A stretch of 64,000 nucleotides of DNA, taken from positions 1 through 64,000 of the forward strand of contig CAYPVK010000007.1 of assembly GCA_964414185.1 (NCBI GenBank), in the 5' to 3' direction. Below the pieces are notes generated by a model. The model was given only the letters and a program-made list of their open reading frames with translations. It was not told the origin of the DNA and did no database searches. This stretch comes from UBA7488 sp964414185. GTDB lineage: Bacteria > Pseudomonadota > Alphaproteobacteria > CAAHEQ01 > UBA3637. The translations under genes were made by a program, and so were the position numbers. Shown in pieces: positions 45,896 through 54,391 of this stretch (its first letter is position 1; every line of letters starts with the position of its first letter).

Positions 45896-46090
45896 TTAAC
45901 CGTGCATAAAGCGTTTAACAATTTGTGCATCACATTCGTTCATGATAGCGCCGCCTCTGGCTTGGCGTTTCATTTTTGGTGTTTTGCAGGCTAAACAGTG
46001 GCGTTTAAAGGCAGATGTTCTTTTGACTTTGCCCGTGGCCGTCAATTTAAAGCGTTTTTTAACAGCGCTTTTTGTTTTTAATTTAGGCAT
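45896..46090 (-). CDS. rpmI: 50S ribosomal protein L35
   Basis: 64 residues: PKLKTKSAVKKRFKLTATGK and HCLACKTPKMKRQARGG are typical. It is small and very basic. infC, often found upstream, is not present here. Confidence 0.96.
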   Translation of the reverse strand: MPKLKTKSAVKKRFKLTATGKVKRTSAFKRHCLACKTPKMKRQARGGAIMNECDAQIVKRFMHG

Positions 46091-46435
46091 TTTCTTATTC
46101 CTTTATTTAAATAAGTTAATCATGACTTTAAGGCAGCCTTCAGCGGGTTTTCCCCATTAGCCTTTTCAGTCGACAGGCAGGTTTTATACAACGAAAATCG
46201 TTAAAAGTCAATATCTGTTCGGCATTTTTTTCAACTTTAAGGGAAAATAAAAAAATATTGTTGAAAAACAAAAAAATATTGCGAGTGGCAAAAAATAATT
46301 ATATACTTTCGTCAAGGCTTGTTTTAAAGCGCGGGAAAATCCACGGGAAACGGCAAAAGATCCGATATTTTTCCATGCTGCGCGCGAAACAGCGGAAAAT
46401 AAAGCAGTGTATAACCTCAAAAAAAGGAGATAAAA
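46091..46435. other. Leader and promoter region between rpmI and an OmpA-type gene
   Basis: 345 bases. On the minus strand, rpmI has a GC-rich leader (46130-46180) that may fold and could serve L20-type autoregulation, though I could not define one stem set. On the plus strand a good promoter (46279-46307) leads into a 120-nt untranslated leader before the lipoprotein gene. No terminator is apparent. Confidence 0.5.
46279..46307 (+). promoter_or_regulatory. Promoter for the OmpA-type lipoprotein gene
   Basis: TTGCGA (46279-46284), 17-base spacer, TATACT (46302-46307). The transcript would start near 46314, leaving a leader of about 120 nt before the ATG at 46436. Confidence 0.65.
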
Positions 46436-47071
46436 ATGAATAAATATTTATTAACAATGGTTTGTGCTTGCGCTTTTGCGGTGTCGGGTTGTGCAACGAA
46501 AACGGCACCCGAAATGCCGGCTCCGATGAATGTTTATTTCGAACATGCTTCCGCAAAAATGAATGTGACGGATACAACGGCACTCAAAAATTATGTCACC
46601 GAAAACGAAAAATTCGTTAAATGCCCGAAATCCGTTGTTTTCGTGGGCGGGCATACCAATTCCATCGGAACCGTAAAATACAACGACAAATTGTCTCAAA
46701 GACGTGCCGATGCCACCCGTACGGCGTTAATCAATGCCGGCGTCCCAAGTGATAAAATCCGTGTCAAAGCTTACGGTTCACGTGCACCGATTGCCGATAA
46801 CAATACCGAAAACGGATTGAAGGTCAACCGTCGTGCCGAAATCGGATTTATGCCGGTTATCGCTGCGGGAGACACGGCTGCCACGGCAACGACAACCTCA
46901 GCGGCTGCGGCTACAGCAGCTCCGACAGCCGAAAAAACGGTAACGGAAAAGGCAACGGCCGAAAAAACAGCGGTTAAAACAACAGCTTTTTCAAACGGCA
47001 GTTCCGTTAAAAATACCGACGGGACAAAAACTTACACCAGAAAAAGACAATGCCGCAGATGTGGAAAATAA
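46436..47071 (+). CDS. OmpA-family peptidoglycan-associated lipoprotein
   Basis: A 211-residue outer-membrane lipoprotein. Lipobox VSGC (FAVSGCAT) follows the signal peptide. The OmpA_C domain (about 30-135) shows GGHTNSIGTVKYNDKLSQRRADATR and RVKAYGSRAPIADN and NRRAEI, the peptidoglycan-binding motifs. The last 70 residues are Ala/Thr/Lys-rich, ending KRQCRRCGK with two Cys, an unusual tail. SD AAAGGAG. Its end overlaps the start of the broken GNAT gene. Confidence 0.9.
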   Translation: MNKYLLTMVCACAFAVSGCATKTAPEMPAPMNVYFEHASAKMNVTDTTALKNYVTENEKFVKCPKSVVFVGGHTNSIGTVKYNDKLSQRRADATRTALINAGVPSDKIRVKAYGSRAPIADNNTENGLKVNRRAEIGFMPVIAAGDTAATATTTSAAAATAAPTAEKTVTEKATAEKTAVKTTAFSNGSSVKNTDGTKTYTRKRQCRRCGK

Positions 47072-47655
47072 AATTGCCCGAAGTGATCGTCCCCTCCGAC
47101 AAAGAGGGGAACGGTCGCATAATCTTGCGTATTCCCGATGCAACATTTGAAAACGCGCAAATCGTTTTTAACGCCGTCGTGGAAAATAAGGAAGAATTTC
47201 GAGAATGACTGCCTTTCCCGGATAAAACAAATCGGGTGGAAGACAGCTTTTCTTTTTTACAAAGCGTTCAAAAAGGTTTTGAACAAAATGAACGGGGCGA
47301 ATATTTTGTTTTTGAAAAGGATACGGGCGATTTTTGCGGTATAGCCTGCATGTTTCACGAAAAAAGTGTTCATGATGATTATTGGAAAATCGGTTATTGG
47401 CAAATCAAAGAAAAATGCGGCAAAGGTTATATAATCGAAGCGGTACGCGCATTCGAAAATTTTTTGTTTGAAAACGGCGTCAACCGCATTGAAATTAAAA
47501 ATGATACGCGCAATATTGCTTCGGCCAATATTCCGAAACGGTTGGGGTATCATTTGGACGGCGTGCTAAGGCAAACGGGATATGCGCCCTATTTCAATGA
47601 TTGGCGAAATGTGAATGTGTGGTCGAAATTAAAATCCGAATATGAAAAAGAATAA
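47050..47655 (+). pseudogene. GNAT (RimJ/RimL-like) acetyltransferase interrupted by in-frame UGA
   Basis: A 201-codon frame from ATG 47050 reads a full RimL-like N-acetyltransferase, except for TGA at 47206-47208. The context ...EEFRE-stop-LPFP... is the place where this family has Trp (WLPFP), so a single TGG-to-TGA change explains it. Downstream are intact acetyl-CoA-binding strands (KCGKGYIIEAVRAFENF) and RNIASANIPKRLGYHLDG. It might still be made by readthrough or restart at a GTG (47236), which would lack the first 62 residues. The start overlaps the OmpA-type gene by 22 bases. Confidence 0.8.
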
Positions 47656-47816
47656 AAAAGTTGTGTTGCGGCGATTTTGACACTTTACATAATGTTTAAA
47701 TTGAAGTAGAGTGCGTTCGGAATTGCCCTTCAAAACGAAATTTACCCGTATACGGTTTTGAAAAATCGGTTGTTTGCGAATAAAGACGGTAATTCAAGCA
47801 TAAAGGGAACAAAAAA

Positions 47817-48656
47817 ATGAGCAAAATTTTATGGCCTGCGGGCACTTTGTTGGGTCCTGTCCCACCGGTAATGGTTTCTTGCGGAACAGTTGAAAATCCC
47901 AATGTTTTAACGGTAGCTTGGACGGGAATTATTAATTCCGATCCGGCGATGACATACGTGTCCATACGCCCGAGCCGCCATTCGCACGGTTTGATTGAAC
48001 AATCAAAAGAATTCGTTATTAACTTGCCGACTTTAAAATTGGTTGAAATATGTGACAGCGTCGGCATTAAATCCGGCGCAAAAATTGACAAGTTTAAAGA
48101 ATACGGATTAACGGCATTGCCGTGTGAAGGCGTAAATGCGCCGCAAATTGCGCAATCTCCCGTTTCATTGGTATGCAAAGTCATTGATGTGCAGCATTTT
48201 CGGACCCATGACATGTTCTTGGCTGAAATCGTTAATGTGTATGTCGATGATGCCTATCTTGACGAAAACGGCAAGTTGTGTTTGGAAAAGGCCGGGTTAT
48301 TGGCATATTTGCACGGTGCATATTATACTTTGGGACGGGAAATCGGCAAAATGGGTTTTTCCGTCAATAAAAAGGAAATCAAGAAAAAACAGGCTTTGAA
48401 ATCCAAACGGGCGCAAGTGTTAAAATCTGAACAAGTGCAGACATCAAAATCTAAACGGGCGCAAGTATCGCAATCCGAACGGGCCGACGAAAATTTTCAT
48501 ACTCCGAAAGCAACTGCAAACAACAAAAAATCCGACAATGCAAAAAAAGTTAAATTTTCGGAAAGGAAAAAGATGGCTGTCGGTTTTCGCCGTTCCGAAA
48601 AGAAATCAACAAAACAATATAAGAGGGCATCATGGAAAAATCGGCAAACCGATTGA
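47817..48656 (+). CDS. Flavin reductase-like protein with a repetitive basic tail
   Basis: A 279-residue protein. Residues 1-175 form the split-barrel FMN-binding domain of flavin reductase-like proteins: PVPPVMVSCG, VAWTG, SIRPSRHSHGLIE and EFVINLP. Such proteins reduce or bind flavin, some with NAD(P)H. Residues 195-226 are four 8-residue repeats (KSKRAQVL, KSEQVQTS, KSKRAQVS, QSERADEN), then more Lys-rich low complexity to residue 279. The tail may bind RNA or another anionic partner. It overlaps slyX and ends in UGA. SD AAAGGGAA. Confidence 0.85.
   Translation: MSKILWPAGTLLGPVPPVMVSCGTVENPNVLTVAWTGIINSDPAMTYVSIRPSRHSHGLIEQSKEFVINLPTLKLVEICDSVGIKSGAKIDKFKEYGLTALPCEGVNAPQIAQSPVSLVCKVIDVQHFRTHDMFLAEIVNVYVDDAYLDENGKLCLEKAGLLAYLHGAYYTLGREIGKMGFSVNKKEIKKKQALKSKRAQVLKSEQVQTSKSKRAQVSQSERADENFHTPKATANNKKSDNAKKVKFSERKKMAVGFRRSEKKSTKQYKRASWKNRQTD
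48399..48494 (+). repeat. Four tandem 24-bp repeats in the flavin reductase-like gene
   Basis: Copies begin at 48399, 48423, 48447 and 48471. The core AAATCYAAACGGGCGCAAGT is almost the same in copies 1 and 3; copies 2 and 4 are diverged. The period is a multiple of three, so copy-number changes keep the frame. Confidence 0.85.
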
Positions 48657-48835
48657 CCGAAATCGAAATACATTTGGCCAATCTCGAAAAAACGGTGGAT
48701 GAAATGAATGACGAATTATTACGCCAATCAAAAATCATCGACACATTGGTTAAACAAAACAAAATGCTGATTGAAGCGGTGAAGGACAATCCCGTAAAAC
48801 CTTTGTCAGAAGAAACGCCGCCGCCGCATTATTAA
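48632..48835 (+). CDS. slyX: SlyX family protein
   Basis: A 67-residue predicted coiled coil: NRLTEIEIHLANLEKTVDEMNDELLRQSKIID, and the C-terminal PPPHY, which is characteristic of SlyX. Function is unknown in all species I know of. It overlaps the preceding gene by 25 bases; the SD lies within that gene (AGAGGG). Confidence 0.9.
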   Translation: MEKSANRLTEIEIHLANLEKTVDEMNDELLRQSKIIDTLVKQNKMLIEAVKDNPVKPLSEETPPPHY

Positions 48836-48867
48836 CGTAAAAAGCAAAATAAAGGTTAGGAGTCAAA

Positions 48868-49650
48868 ATGAGAAAATTTTATTTCGTTTTGTATTGTTTG
48901 TTTTTTATTGCTTTGGGTTATGCTGCCACAGGTGCGGCGATTAAGGCATTTTCCCCGAAGCAACACAAAATTTTGGTGATGATAAGTTCGTATAAACGGC
49001 CGTTGTTGTTATCTGGACAAATTATTCGGTTTGCGAACCAAACCTATCAAAATTTTGATATCAGCGTTTCAATTAAAGGTGCACCCGAAAATTGGGTCAG
49101 AAGAATGTTTATGCAAGAATGGCAACCGTTATTGGATAAAGGCCGCTTATTCGTACGTTTTGACGAAAATAAAAACCAACTCAGCAACCATATGGATACT
49201 TTGCGCGATATTGATTTGGACAAATATGATTATTTTTGCAAAGTTGATGATGACGATTGGTATGTACCGACTTATTTGGAACATGTCAATGAATGGTTGA
49301 ATAAGGGCACAAATATTGCGATGTCGGCATCAAATAATGCCATTGCATTGGAAGAAAATGAAAAGACAGCAATTATGAGAATATTTCACGGTGAAATGTA
49401 CGGTCCGACCATGTGTTTTTCAAGAGACGTTATGAAAACGGCATTAAAGGTTGAAAAAGATGCGTCGGCCTTGGAACCGTATATCAATACGGAAACAGTC
49501 AAATACCTGCGTCATCGGCGCGAAGACAATCTGCTTGACAAAATTGCCAGAAAAGCCGGGAAAATCCAATTTCGAAACGACGGCATTCCACGTGTCATTT
49601 ACGGCAGACAATACCCCGGCGTCACGCGTCAGTGGCTCGGCACATATTAA
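48868..49650 (+). CDS. Membrane-anchored glycosyltransferase family 2 protein
   Basis: A 260-residue protein. A signal anchor (about 5-27, FVLYCLFFIALGYAATGAAI) is followed by a GT-A fold: KILVMISSYKRP, then the metal/nucleotide-binding FCKVDDDDWYVP (DxD-type) near residue 135. The domain is small and placed in the periplasm if the anchor is N-in, which is unusual for a nucleotide-sugar enzyme, so the topology needs care. Substrate unknown. SD TTAGGAG. Confidence 0.8.
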   Translation: MRKFYFVLYCLFFIALGYAATGAAIKAFSPKQHKILVMISSYKRPLLLSGQIIRFANQTYQNFDISVSIKGAPENWVRRMFMQEWQPLLDKGRLFVRFDENKNQLSNHMDTLRDIDLDKYDYFCKVDDDDWYVPTYLEHVNEWLNKGTNIAMSASNNAIALEENEKTAIMRIFHGEMYGPTMCFSRDVMKTALKVEKDASALEPYINTETVKYLRHRREDNLLDKIARKAGKIQFRNDGIPRVIYGRQYPGVTRQWLGTY

Positions 49651-49727
49651 AATAGCGCCATTCCCCGATAAAAGCTTGACGAGGCTTAAAAAAAAGGCTT
49701 TAATATTAAAAAATAAGGGGCCTGTTG

Positions 49728-51986
49728 ATGACACACCATGCGCAAAATAAAATCATTTCGGTCAAACAAATCCTTAAATTCATTCGCGAATTGATGAAAA
49801 AGGAAAAGGACCGCCAAAAACAATTGGAACAAATTGTCCACGTTGTTGCCGATTCTTTGCACATGGACGTGTGTTCACTGTATGTCATGCGCCCGGGCGA
49901 TTTGTTGGAACTTTACGCCACCAAGGGGTTGGATCCGAAAGCAGTTCATGAAACATTTTTGCGCGTGGGCGAAGGGCTTATCGGCGAAATTGCTTTGCAA
50001 CGCAAAGGATTGGCTTTTGAAGATGCTCAAGTTCATCCAAGCTTTGTTTTTAAACCGGAAACGAAAGAAAAGCCTTTTAAATCTTTATTCGGCATTCCGA
50101 TTATACGCGGGGAAAATGTTTTGGGCGTATTGACGATACAAACGACCAGCGTACAAAATTTTTCGCCCGAAATCAAAGAGACAATGGATACGATTGCTCT
50201 TGTCATAGCCGAAATATTGGCAACTTTTTATACGCAGAAAAAAGAAAAATCCATCACGCCCGAATTGCACTTGAAAATGGACGGCGTAAAATTAGTCGAA
50301 GGCGTTGCCGTCGGAAATGCCGTTTTGCATGAACGGTTGGAACGTATCACGACAATTTTGGCAAAAGATTCGAAACAAGAAATCAAACGTTTCAATGCGG
50401 CATTGGCAGCCGTCGAAGCGGAAATTACTCAAATGGTGGACAATTCGAACGTGTCGGGCGAAGAAACGGACATTTTCAGCGCTTATTTGTTATTCACGCA
50501 AGACAAAGGATGGGCCCAAAAAATCACGGCGGCCATTGAAATAGGTTTAACGGCGGAAGCGGCCGTACAAAAAATATGTGATGAAATGAGCGAACGGATG
50601 GAAAAAATAGCGGACGCTTACATTCGTGAAAAGATTCATGATTTGCAAGATTTATCTAACCGTTTGATTACACATTTAAAGGGAAAACGCGCCTCAAAAT
50701 CGAAACAAAAATTGCCGAAAAACACGATTTTGGTCGCTTATTCAATGGGACCGGCCGAATTGTTAGATTATGAAACTGATAAAATTAAGGCTATTGTCAT
50801 GGAAGAAGGTTCCAAAACAATGCACATCATCATTGTGGCACGTTCATTGAACATCCCCGTTATCGGCGGCATTAAAAACATTTTTTCGTTAATCAATACC
50901 GATGATGAATTGGCCGTCGATGCCGTTAAAGGCGAATTATATATCAACCCCATTGACGAAGTATTGGACGAATTTGCCGAAAAATTACGTGTACAAAAAA
51001 GGTTGATGGCGCACTATCAAAAAATGCGTAAATTGCCGGGCATTACATTGGACGGCGTTCAAGTTTCATTATGCGCCAATGCGGGATTGGCTTCGGATTT
51101 AATTTCATTAGATGGCATATCTTATGATGGCATCGGATTATACCGCACAGAGTTGCCGTTTATGACCGCCGAACAATTACCCGATGTAGATGAACAAGTC
51201 AAAATTTATCATAAAGCGATTTTACATGCGGGGTCAAAACCGATTGTCTTTCGCACGCTTGACATTGGTTCGGATAAAGTATTGCCGTATTTTCAAAACC
51301 GAGAAGAACAAAATCCCGCTATGGGATGGCGTTCAATCCGAATTGCATTGGATCGCCGCGCGTTGTTGCGCAGCCAAATACGAGCATTTATCCGAGCTTC
51401 GCAAGGCAAAGAATTACGCGTGATGTTCCCGATGATTTCGGATTTAAACGAATTCATTGATGCAAAAAAAACATTGCAAATCGAATTGGAACGCGAACGG
51501 CAAAAAGGCGGCATATTGCCTTCTTGTGTCAAAGTCGGCACAATGCTTGAAGTACCGTCCCTTATATTCCGATTGGAAGAATTGGTAAAAGTCGTGGATT
51601 TCATATCTATAGGCACAAACGATTTGGCACAATTTTTGTTCGCAACCGATCGGAGCAATCCGATGATTTGGGACCGTTATGATTCCCTTTCGCCCGTTTT
51701 TTTAAAAGCATTGAAATACATTAACGATATATGCAAACGCGCCGGCGTTTCATGTTCGATTTGCGGCGAAATGGCGGGACGCCCGCTGGAAGCTTTGGCT
51801 TTGGTCGGCCTTGGGTATACTTCTTTATCAATGGCACCATCATCATTGGGCGCCGTCAAAGCCGTCGTTCGTTCAATGAATCAAGCTCAGGTCGAAGAAT
51901 ACCTGTTGACACAGTTAAATTCTCCGTCGCCTTCGATACGAGAAAAATTAAAATCCTATGCAATGGACCACGGCATATTTATTTAA
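49728..51986 (+). CDS. ptsP: Phosphoenolpyruvate-protein phosphotransferase PtsP (EI-Ntr)
   Basis: 752 residues: an N-terminal GAF domain (about 20-165), then the Enzyme I core: HPr-binding/N-terminal helical part, phospho-His region EGSKTMHIIIVARSLNIPVIGG, and the PEP-binding barrel with RTLDIGSDK, GWRSIRIALDR, MFPMISDLNE and SIGTNDLAQF and SICGEMAG. It starts the nitrogen-related PTS phosphorelay (EI-Ntr, NPr, EIIA-Ntr) that regulates rather than transports. The active His sits in T-M-H, versus T-S-H in classical EI. The ATG at 49728 follows AAGGGG. Confidence 0.95.
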   Translation: MTHHAQNKIISVKQILKFIRELMKKEKDRQKQLEQIVHVVADSLHMDVCSLYVMRPGDLLELYATKGLDPKAVHETFLRVGEGLIGEIALQRKGLAFEDAQVHPSFVFKPETKEKPFKSLFGIPIIRGENVLGVLTIQTTSVQNFSPEIKETMDTIALVIAEILATFYTQKKEKSITPELHLKMDGVKLVEGVAVGNAVLHERLERITTILAKDSKQEIKRFNAALAAVEAEITQMVDNSNVSGEETDIFSAYLLFTQDKGWAQKITAAIEIGLTAEAAVQKICDEMSERMEKIADAYIREKIHDLQDLSNRLITHLKGKRASKSKQKLPKNTILVAYSMGPAELLDYETDKIKAIVMEEGSKTMHIIIVARSLNIPVIGGIKNIFSLINTDDELAVDAVKGELYINPIDEVLDEFAEKLRVQKRLMAHYQKMRKLPGITLDGVQVSLCANAGLASDLISLDGISYDGIGLYRTELPFMTAEQLPDVDEQVKIYHKAILHAGSKPIVFRTLDIGSDKVLPYFQNREEQNPAMGWRSIRIALDRRALLRSQIRAFIRASQGKELRVMFPMISDLNEFIDAKKTLQIELERERQKGGILPSCVKVGTMLEVPSLIFRLEELVKVVDFISIGTNDLAQFLFATDRSNPMIWDRYDSLSPVFLKALKYINDICKRAGVSCSICGEMAGRPLEALALVGLGYTSLSMAPSSLGAVKAVVRSMNQAQVEEYLLTQLNSPSPSIREKLKSYAMDHGIFI

Positions 51987-51996
51987 AAGGACAAAA

Positions 51997-52737
51997 ATGG
52001 TTAAGACAAAGGCAATTATTTTAGGCGCCGACAGCGGTACAAAATCATTGGAAGGGACATCAAAAATCCTTTTGCCGATTTGCGGCACGCCCTTAATAAA
52101 ATTTTTGATTTCTTCGGTTCAAGAAGCCGGTATCGACGATATCAGCGTTGTTGTCAGCCCCGGCATGGAACAAGTTGCCGATTTAATCGCCCCGCATGAA
52201 TTATTTTTCCAAAAGCAACTTTTGGGAACCGGAAACGCCGTTTTAACGGCCGAAAAAAATCTGTATCCGTTCGACGGATGCGTTGTGATATTGTTGGGGG
52301 ACACGCCACTTATCCGTCCCGAAACAATTCAAAAAATGATTCAAAAATGCGAACAAGGCGCCGATGTGGTTGTTTTGGCATTTTTACCGACGGATTTAAG
52401 ACGTTACGGACGGTTGGTCATGTGTGAAGAAGGTCTTGAAAAAATCGTCGAATATTTGGATGCCACCGATGCCGAACGTTCCATCCGTTTGTGTAATGCG
52501 GGTGCCATGTGTGTGAACGGGCGGCATGTTTTGGAACTTATAAAAAAAATCAATAACAACAATGCGGCGGGACAATATTATTTGACGGACATTGTGGGGT
52601 TGGCAAAAAAACAAGGGTTAAAAATTGACATTGTCATGGGATCCGTGGAAGAATTACACGGTATCAATTCGAAAGAAGAATTGGAAGCGGCCGAAGAACT
52701 GTTTTTAAAATGTAATAACATCAAGGGAAAACGATAG
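51997..52737 (+). CDS. GlmU-like nucleotidyltransferase (uridyltransferase domain only)
   Basis: A 246-residue NTP-transferase. It has the start AIILGADSGTKS (a variant of LAAGxGTRM), KILLPICGTPLI, LLGTGNAVLTA and ILLGDTPLIRP. YLTDIVGLA matches GlmU's YYLTDII. The left-handed beta-helix acetyltransferase half of GlmU is absent, so alone it could make UDP-GlcNAc-like products from sugar-1-phosphate but not acetylate. The ATG at 51997 has AAAAGGA upstream. It follows ptsP by 10 bases. Confidence 0.85.
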   Translation: MVKTKAIILGADSGTKSLEGTSKILLPICGTPLIKFLISSVQEAGIDDISVVVSPGMEQVADLIAPHELFFQKQLLGTGNAVLTAEKNLYPFDGCVVILLGDTPLIRPETIQKMIQKCEQGADVVVLAFLPTDLRRYGRLVMCEEGLEKIVEYLDATDAERSIRLCNAGAMCVNGRHVLELIKKINNNNAAGQYYLTDIVGLAKKQGLKIDIVMGSVEELHGINSKEELEAAEELFLKCNNIKGKR

Positions 52738-52756
52738 CAAAAAAAAGAGAAATATC

Positions 52757-52975
52757 ATGAAAGTTATTTTCAAAATTTTATTGTGGGCCATACCTGTCGG
52801 AATAATTATTTATCTGAGTTATGTTTTTACGGCTCCCGAATATACGGATATGTGTTCAAATTCGTTTATCGAGTGTATGGATAAGGCACAAAAACTGCCG
52901 TGGTACGAAAAATATTATATGGGCGTGTGGTGCGTCCTTAAAAATGTCGGTTGTGTCTTAAACGCTCTGCTCTAA
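52757..52975 (+). CDS. Small membrane protein with four Cys
   Basis: A 72-residue protein with one N-terminal helix (IFKILLWAIPVGIIIYLSYV) and a C-terminal domain with Cys in TDMCSNSFIECMD and VWCVLKNVGCVL, likely disulfide-bonded in the periplasm. SD AAGAGAAA. It lies between the nucleotidyltransferase and glk on the same strand. Function unknown. Confidence 0.6.
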   Translation: MKVIFKILLWAIPVGIIIYLSYVFTAPEYTDMCSNSFIECMDKAQKLPWYEKYYMGVWCVLKNVGCVLNALL

Positions 52976-52983
52976 GGAAACCG

Positions 52984-53006
52984 CCCCCCCTAAATCCCCC
53001 CTAAAT
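52984..53006 (+). repeat. Two tandem C-tract repeats in the glk leader
   Basis: CCCCCCCTAAAT is followed directly by CCCCCCTAAAT, 16 bases before the glk ATG. In the DNA the opposite strand is two G-tracts. It may be a slippage-prone or structured site. Confidence 0.6.
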
Positions 53007-53022
53007 ATAAAGGAGAAAAATA

Positions 53023-54003
53023 ATGAAAGCTTTACCATCAAAACGCGTTGTTTTATTATCGGATATCGGCGGAACATATGTGCGTTTTGCCTTATTCGTC
53101 AACAATCGCATGACAAAAGTATCCAAATTTCGCGGGGACGATTTCAAATCTGCAACACATGCCATCGATTTTTATTTAAAACAGCAAAAATTAACCGTCA
53201 CGGATATGATTTTCGGCGTGGCGGGGCCCGTTTCAAACGGCAAAGTTACCTTGACAAACCGCGGTTGGAAATTCGATGAAAAAAAACTGATGAAAAAATA
53301 CAATTTGGTTTCGTGTCTGTTGGTCAATGACTTTGTATTAAAAGGATACGGCATGCTCGGAATCGGGAAAAAAGATTTAGTCAAACTCGGCGGCGGAACT
53401 CAAATAAAAGACGGCCCAAAATGCATTATCGGCCCGGGAACGGGTCTTGGCATTTGCTTTTTAACCAATACGGGCGGCGAATGGATTGCACATCCGTCCG
53501 AAGGCGGCCATACGGATATAGCCCCTTCCACCCCTATTCAAGCAAAAATTATTGCACATGTTGCGGGCGATGCTGTTAACTTATCGGCCGAAGAATTATT
53601 GTCGGGACGCGGTTTGGTCGCCATTTATAAGTCATTGGCCGATTTTGAACATCGAGAGGCACCGGAAAATATGCAAAGCGTTGAAGTTATCAACTTATTT
53701 CACAATCAAGACCCGATTGCCGTTGAAGCATTAAACCATTTCTTTGATTTTCTTGCCACATTTGCCGGCAATATGGCGATAACGATGAAAACAACCGGCG
53801 GCGTTTATATTGTCAGCAGCATTTTGCGCAACGACGGTGTTATGGAATTAATGCAATTACACCCTTTCCGCAAAAGTTTTGAAAAACGCGGTAAAATGAC
53901 CGAATTGGCAAAAAGCATCCCCGTGTACGTGATAATCAAATCCCGTTCGGCGTTTAAAGGATTGCAACGTTTGGCCCAAGTGCTCATCAAAACAGATATT
54001 TAA
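53023..54003 (+). CDS. glk: Glucokinase
   Basis: 326 residues, Glk family: N-terminal ATP-binding LSDIGGTYVRFAL, VNDF (catalytic Asp), GPGTGLGICFL, and HPSEGGHTDIAP. It phosphorylates glucose to glucose-6-phosphate, for glycolysis or sugar-nucleotide supply. SD AAAGGAG. Confidence 0.94.
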   Translation: MKALPSKRVVLLSDIGGTYVRFALFVNNRMTKVSKFRGDDFKSATHAIDFYLKQQKLTVTDMIFGVAGPVSNGKVTLTNRGWKFDEKKLMKKYNLVSCLLVNDFVLKGYGMLGIGKKDLVKLGGGTQIKDGPKCIIGPGTGLGICFLTNTGGEWIAHPSEGGHTDIAPSTPIQAKIIAHVAGDAVNLSAEELLSGRGLVAIYKSLADFEHREAPENMQSVEVINLFHNQDPIAVEALNHFFDFLATFAGNMAITMKTTGGVYIVSSILRNDGVMELMQLHPFRKSFEKRGKMTELAKSIPVYVIIKSRSAFKGLQRLAQVLIKTDI

Positions 54004-54314
54004 CGCAATAAGGACATGTTACGACCATTTTGTCGGCAGGCATATTGAACCTGCCGGCATAAAATTATATGTGTGAATTTTATGAATATTTCTTGCCGAT
54101 ATATCAATTTTTAAATATCAAGCTTTTTTTGGATAAACAAGAGTTTTTAAACATATTTTTAAAAGAAACATCACAACCATATTCATCAAATATTTTAAGC
54201 AAAAACAAAGAAGTAAAGGTATTTCTGAATAAAAAATAATATTTTTTTGCAATTTTATAAAAAAAAGCTTGCAATAAATAAATAAATCTGTTAATAATAC
54301 GCTTACTTGCTTTT
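54004..54314. other. AT-rich spacer between glk and tRNA-Asp
   Basis: 311 bases. A strong hairpin CGGCAGG/CCTGCCG lies at about 54033-54055 but has no T run. A 56-codon frame at 54069-54239 (MCEFYEYF ... FLNKK) lacks an SD and is low complexity, so I do not call it a gene with confidence. The last 80 bases hold AT-rich promoter-like sequence for the tRNA but no clear -35. Confidence 0.4.
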
Positions 54315-54391
54315 GGGGGCGTAGCTCAGTTGGTTAGAGCGTCTGCCTGTCACGCAGAAGGTCGCGGGTTCGAGTCCCGTCACTCCCGCCA
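54315..54391 (+). tRNA. tRNA-Asp (GTC)
   Basis: 77 nt with CCA. The anticodon loop CTGTCACGC gives GTC. The acceptor 5' arm GGGGGCG pairs with CACTCCC, with one G-U pair and a C-A mismatch at 6:67. The T arm is GCGGGTTCGAGTCCCGT. The 3' end is duplicated 220 bases downstream. Confidence 0.95.

Noticed and set aside
47206..47208. UGA as a Trp codon across the genome (genetic code 4)
   Set aside because: UGA properly ends murL, the LuxR-type gene, the flavin reductase-like gene and the small element gene, and TGG is used for Trp in conserved motifs. A local mutation is simpler.
54069..54239. A 56-codon ORF between glk and tRNA-Asp
   Set aside because: Low-complexity AT-rich sequence without SD or homology that I can see; kept only as a note.
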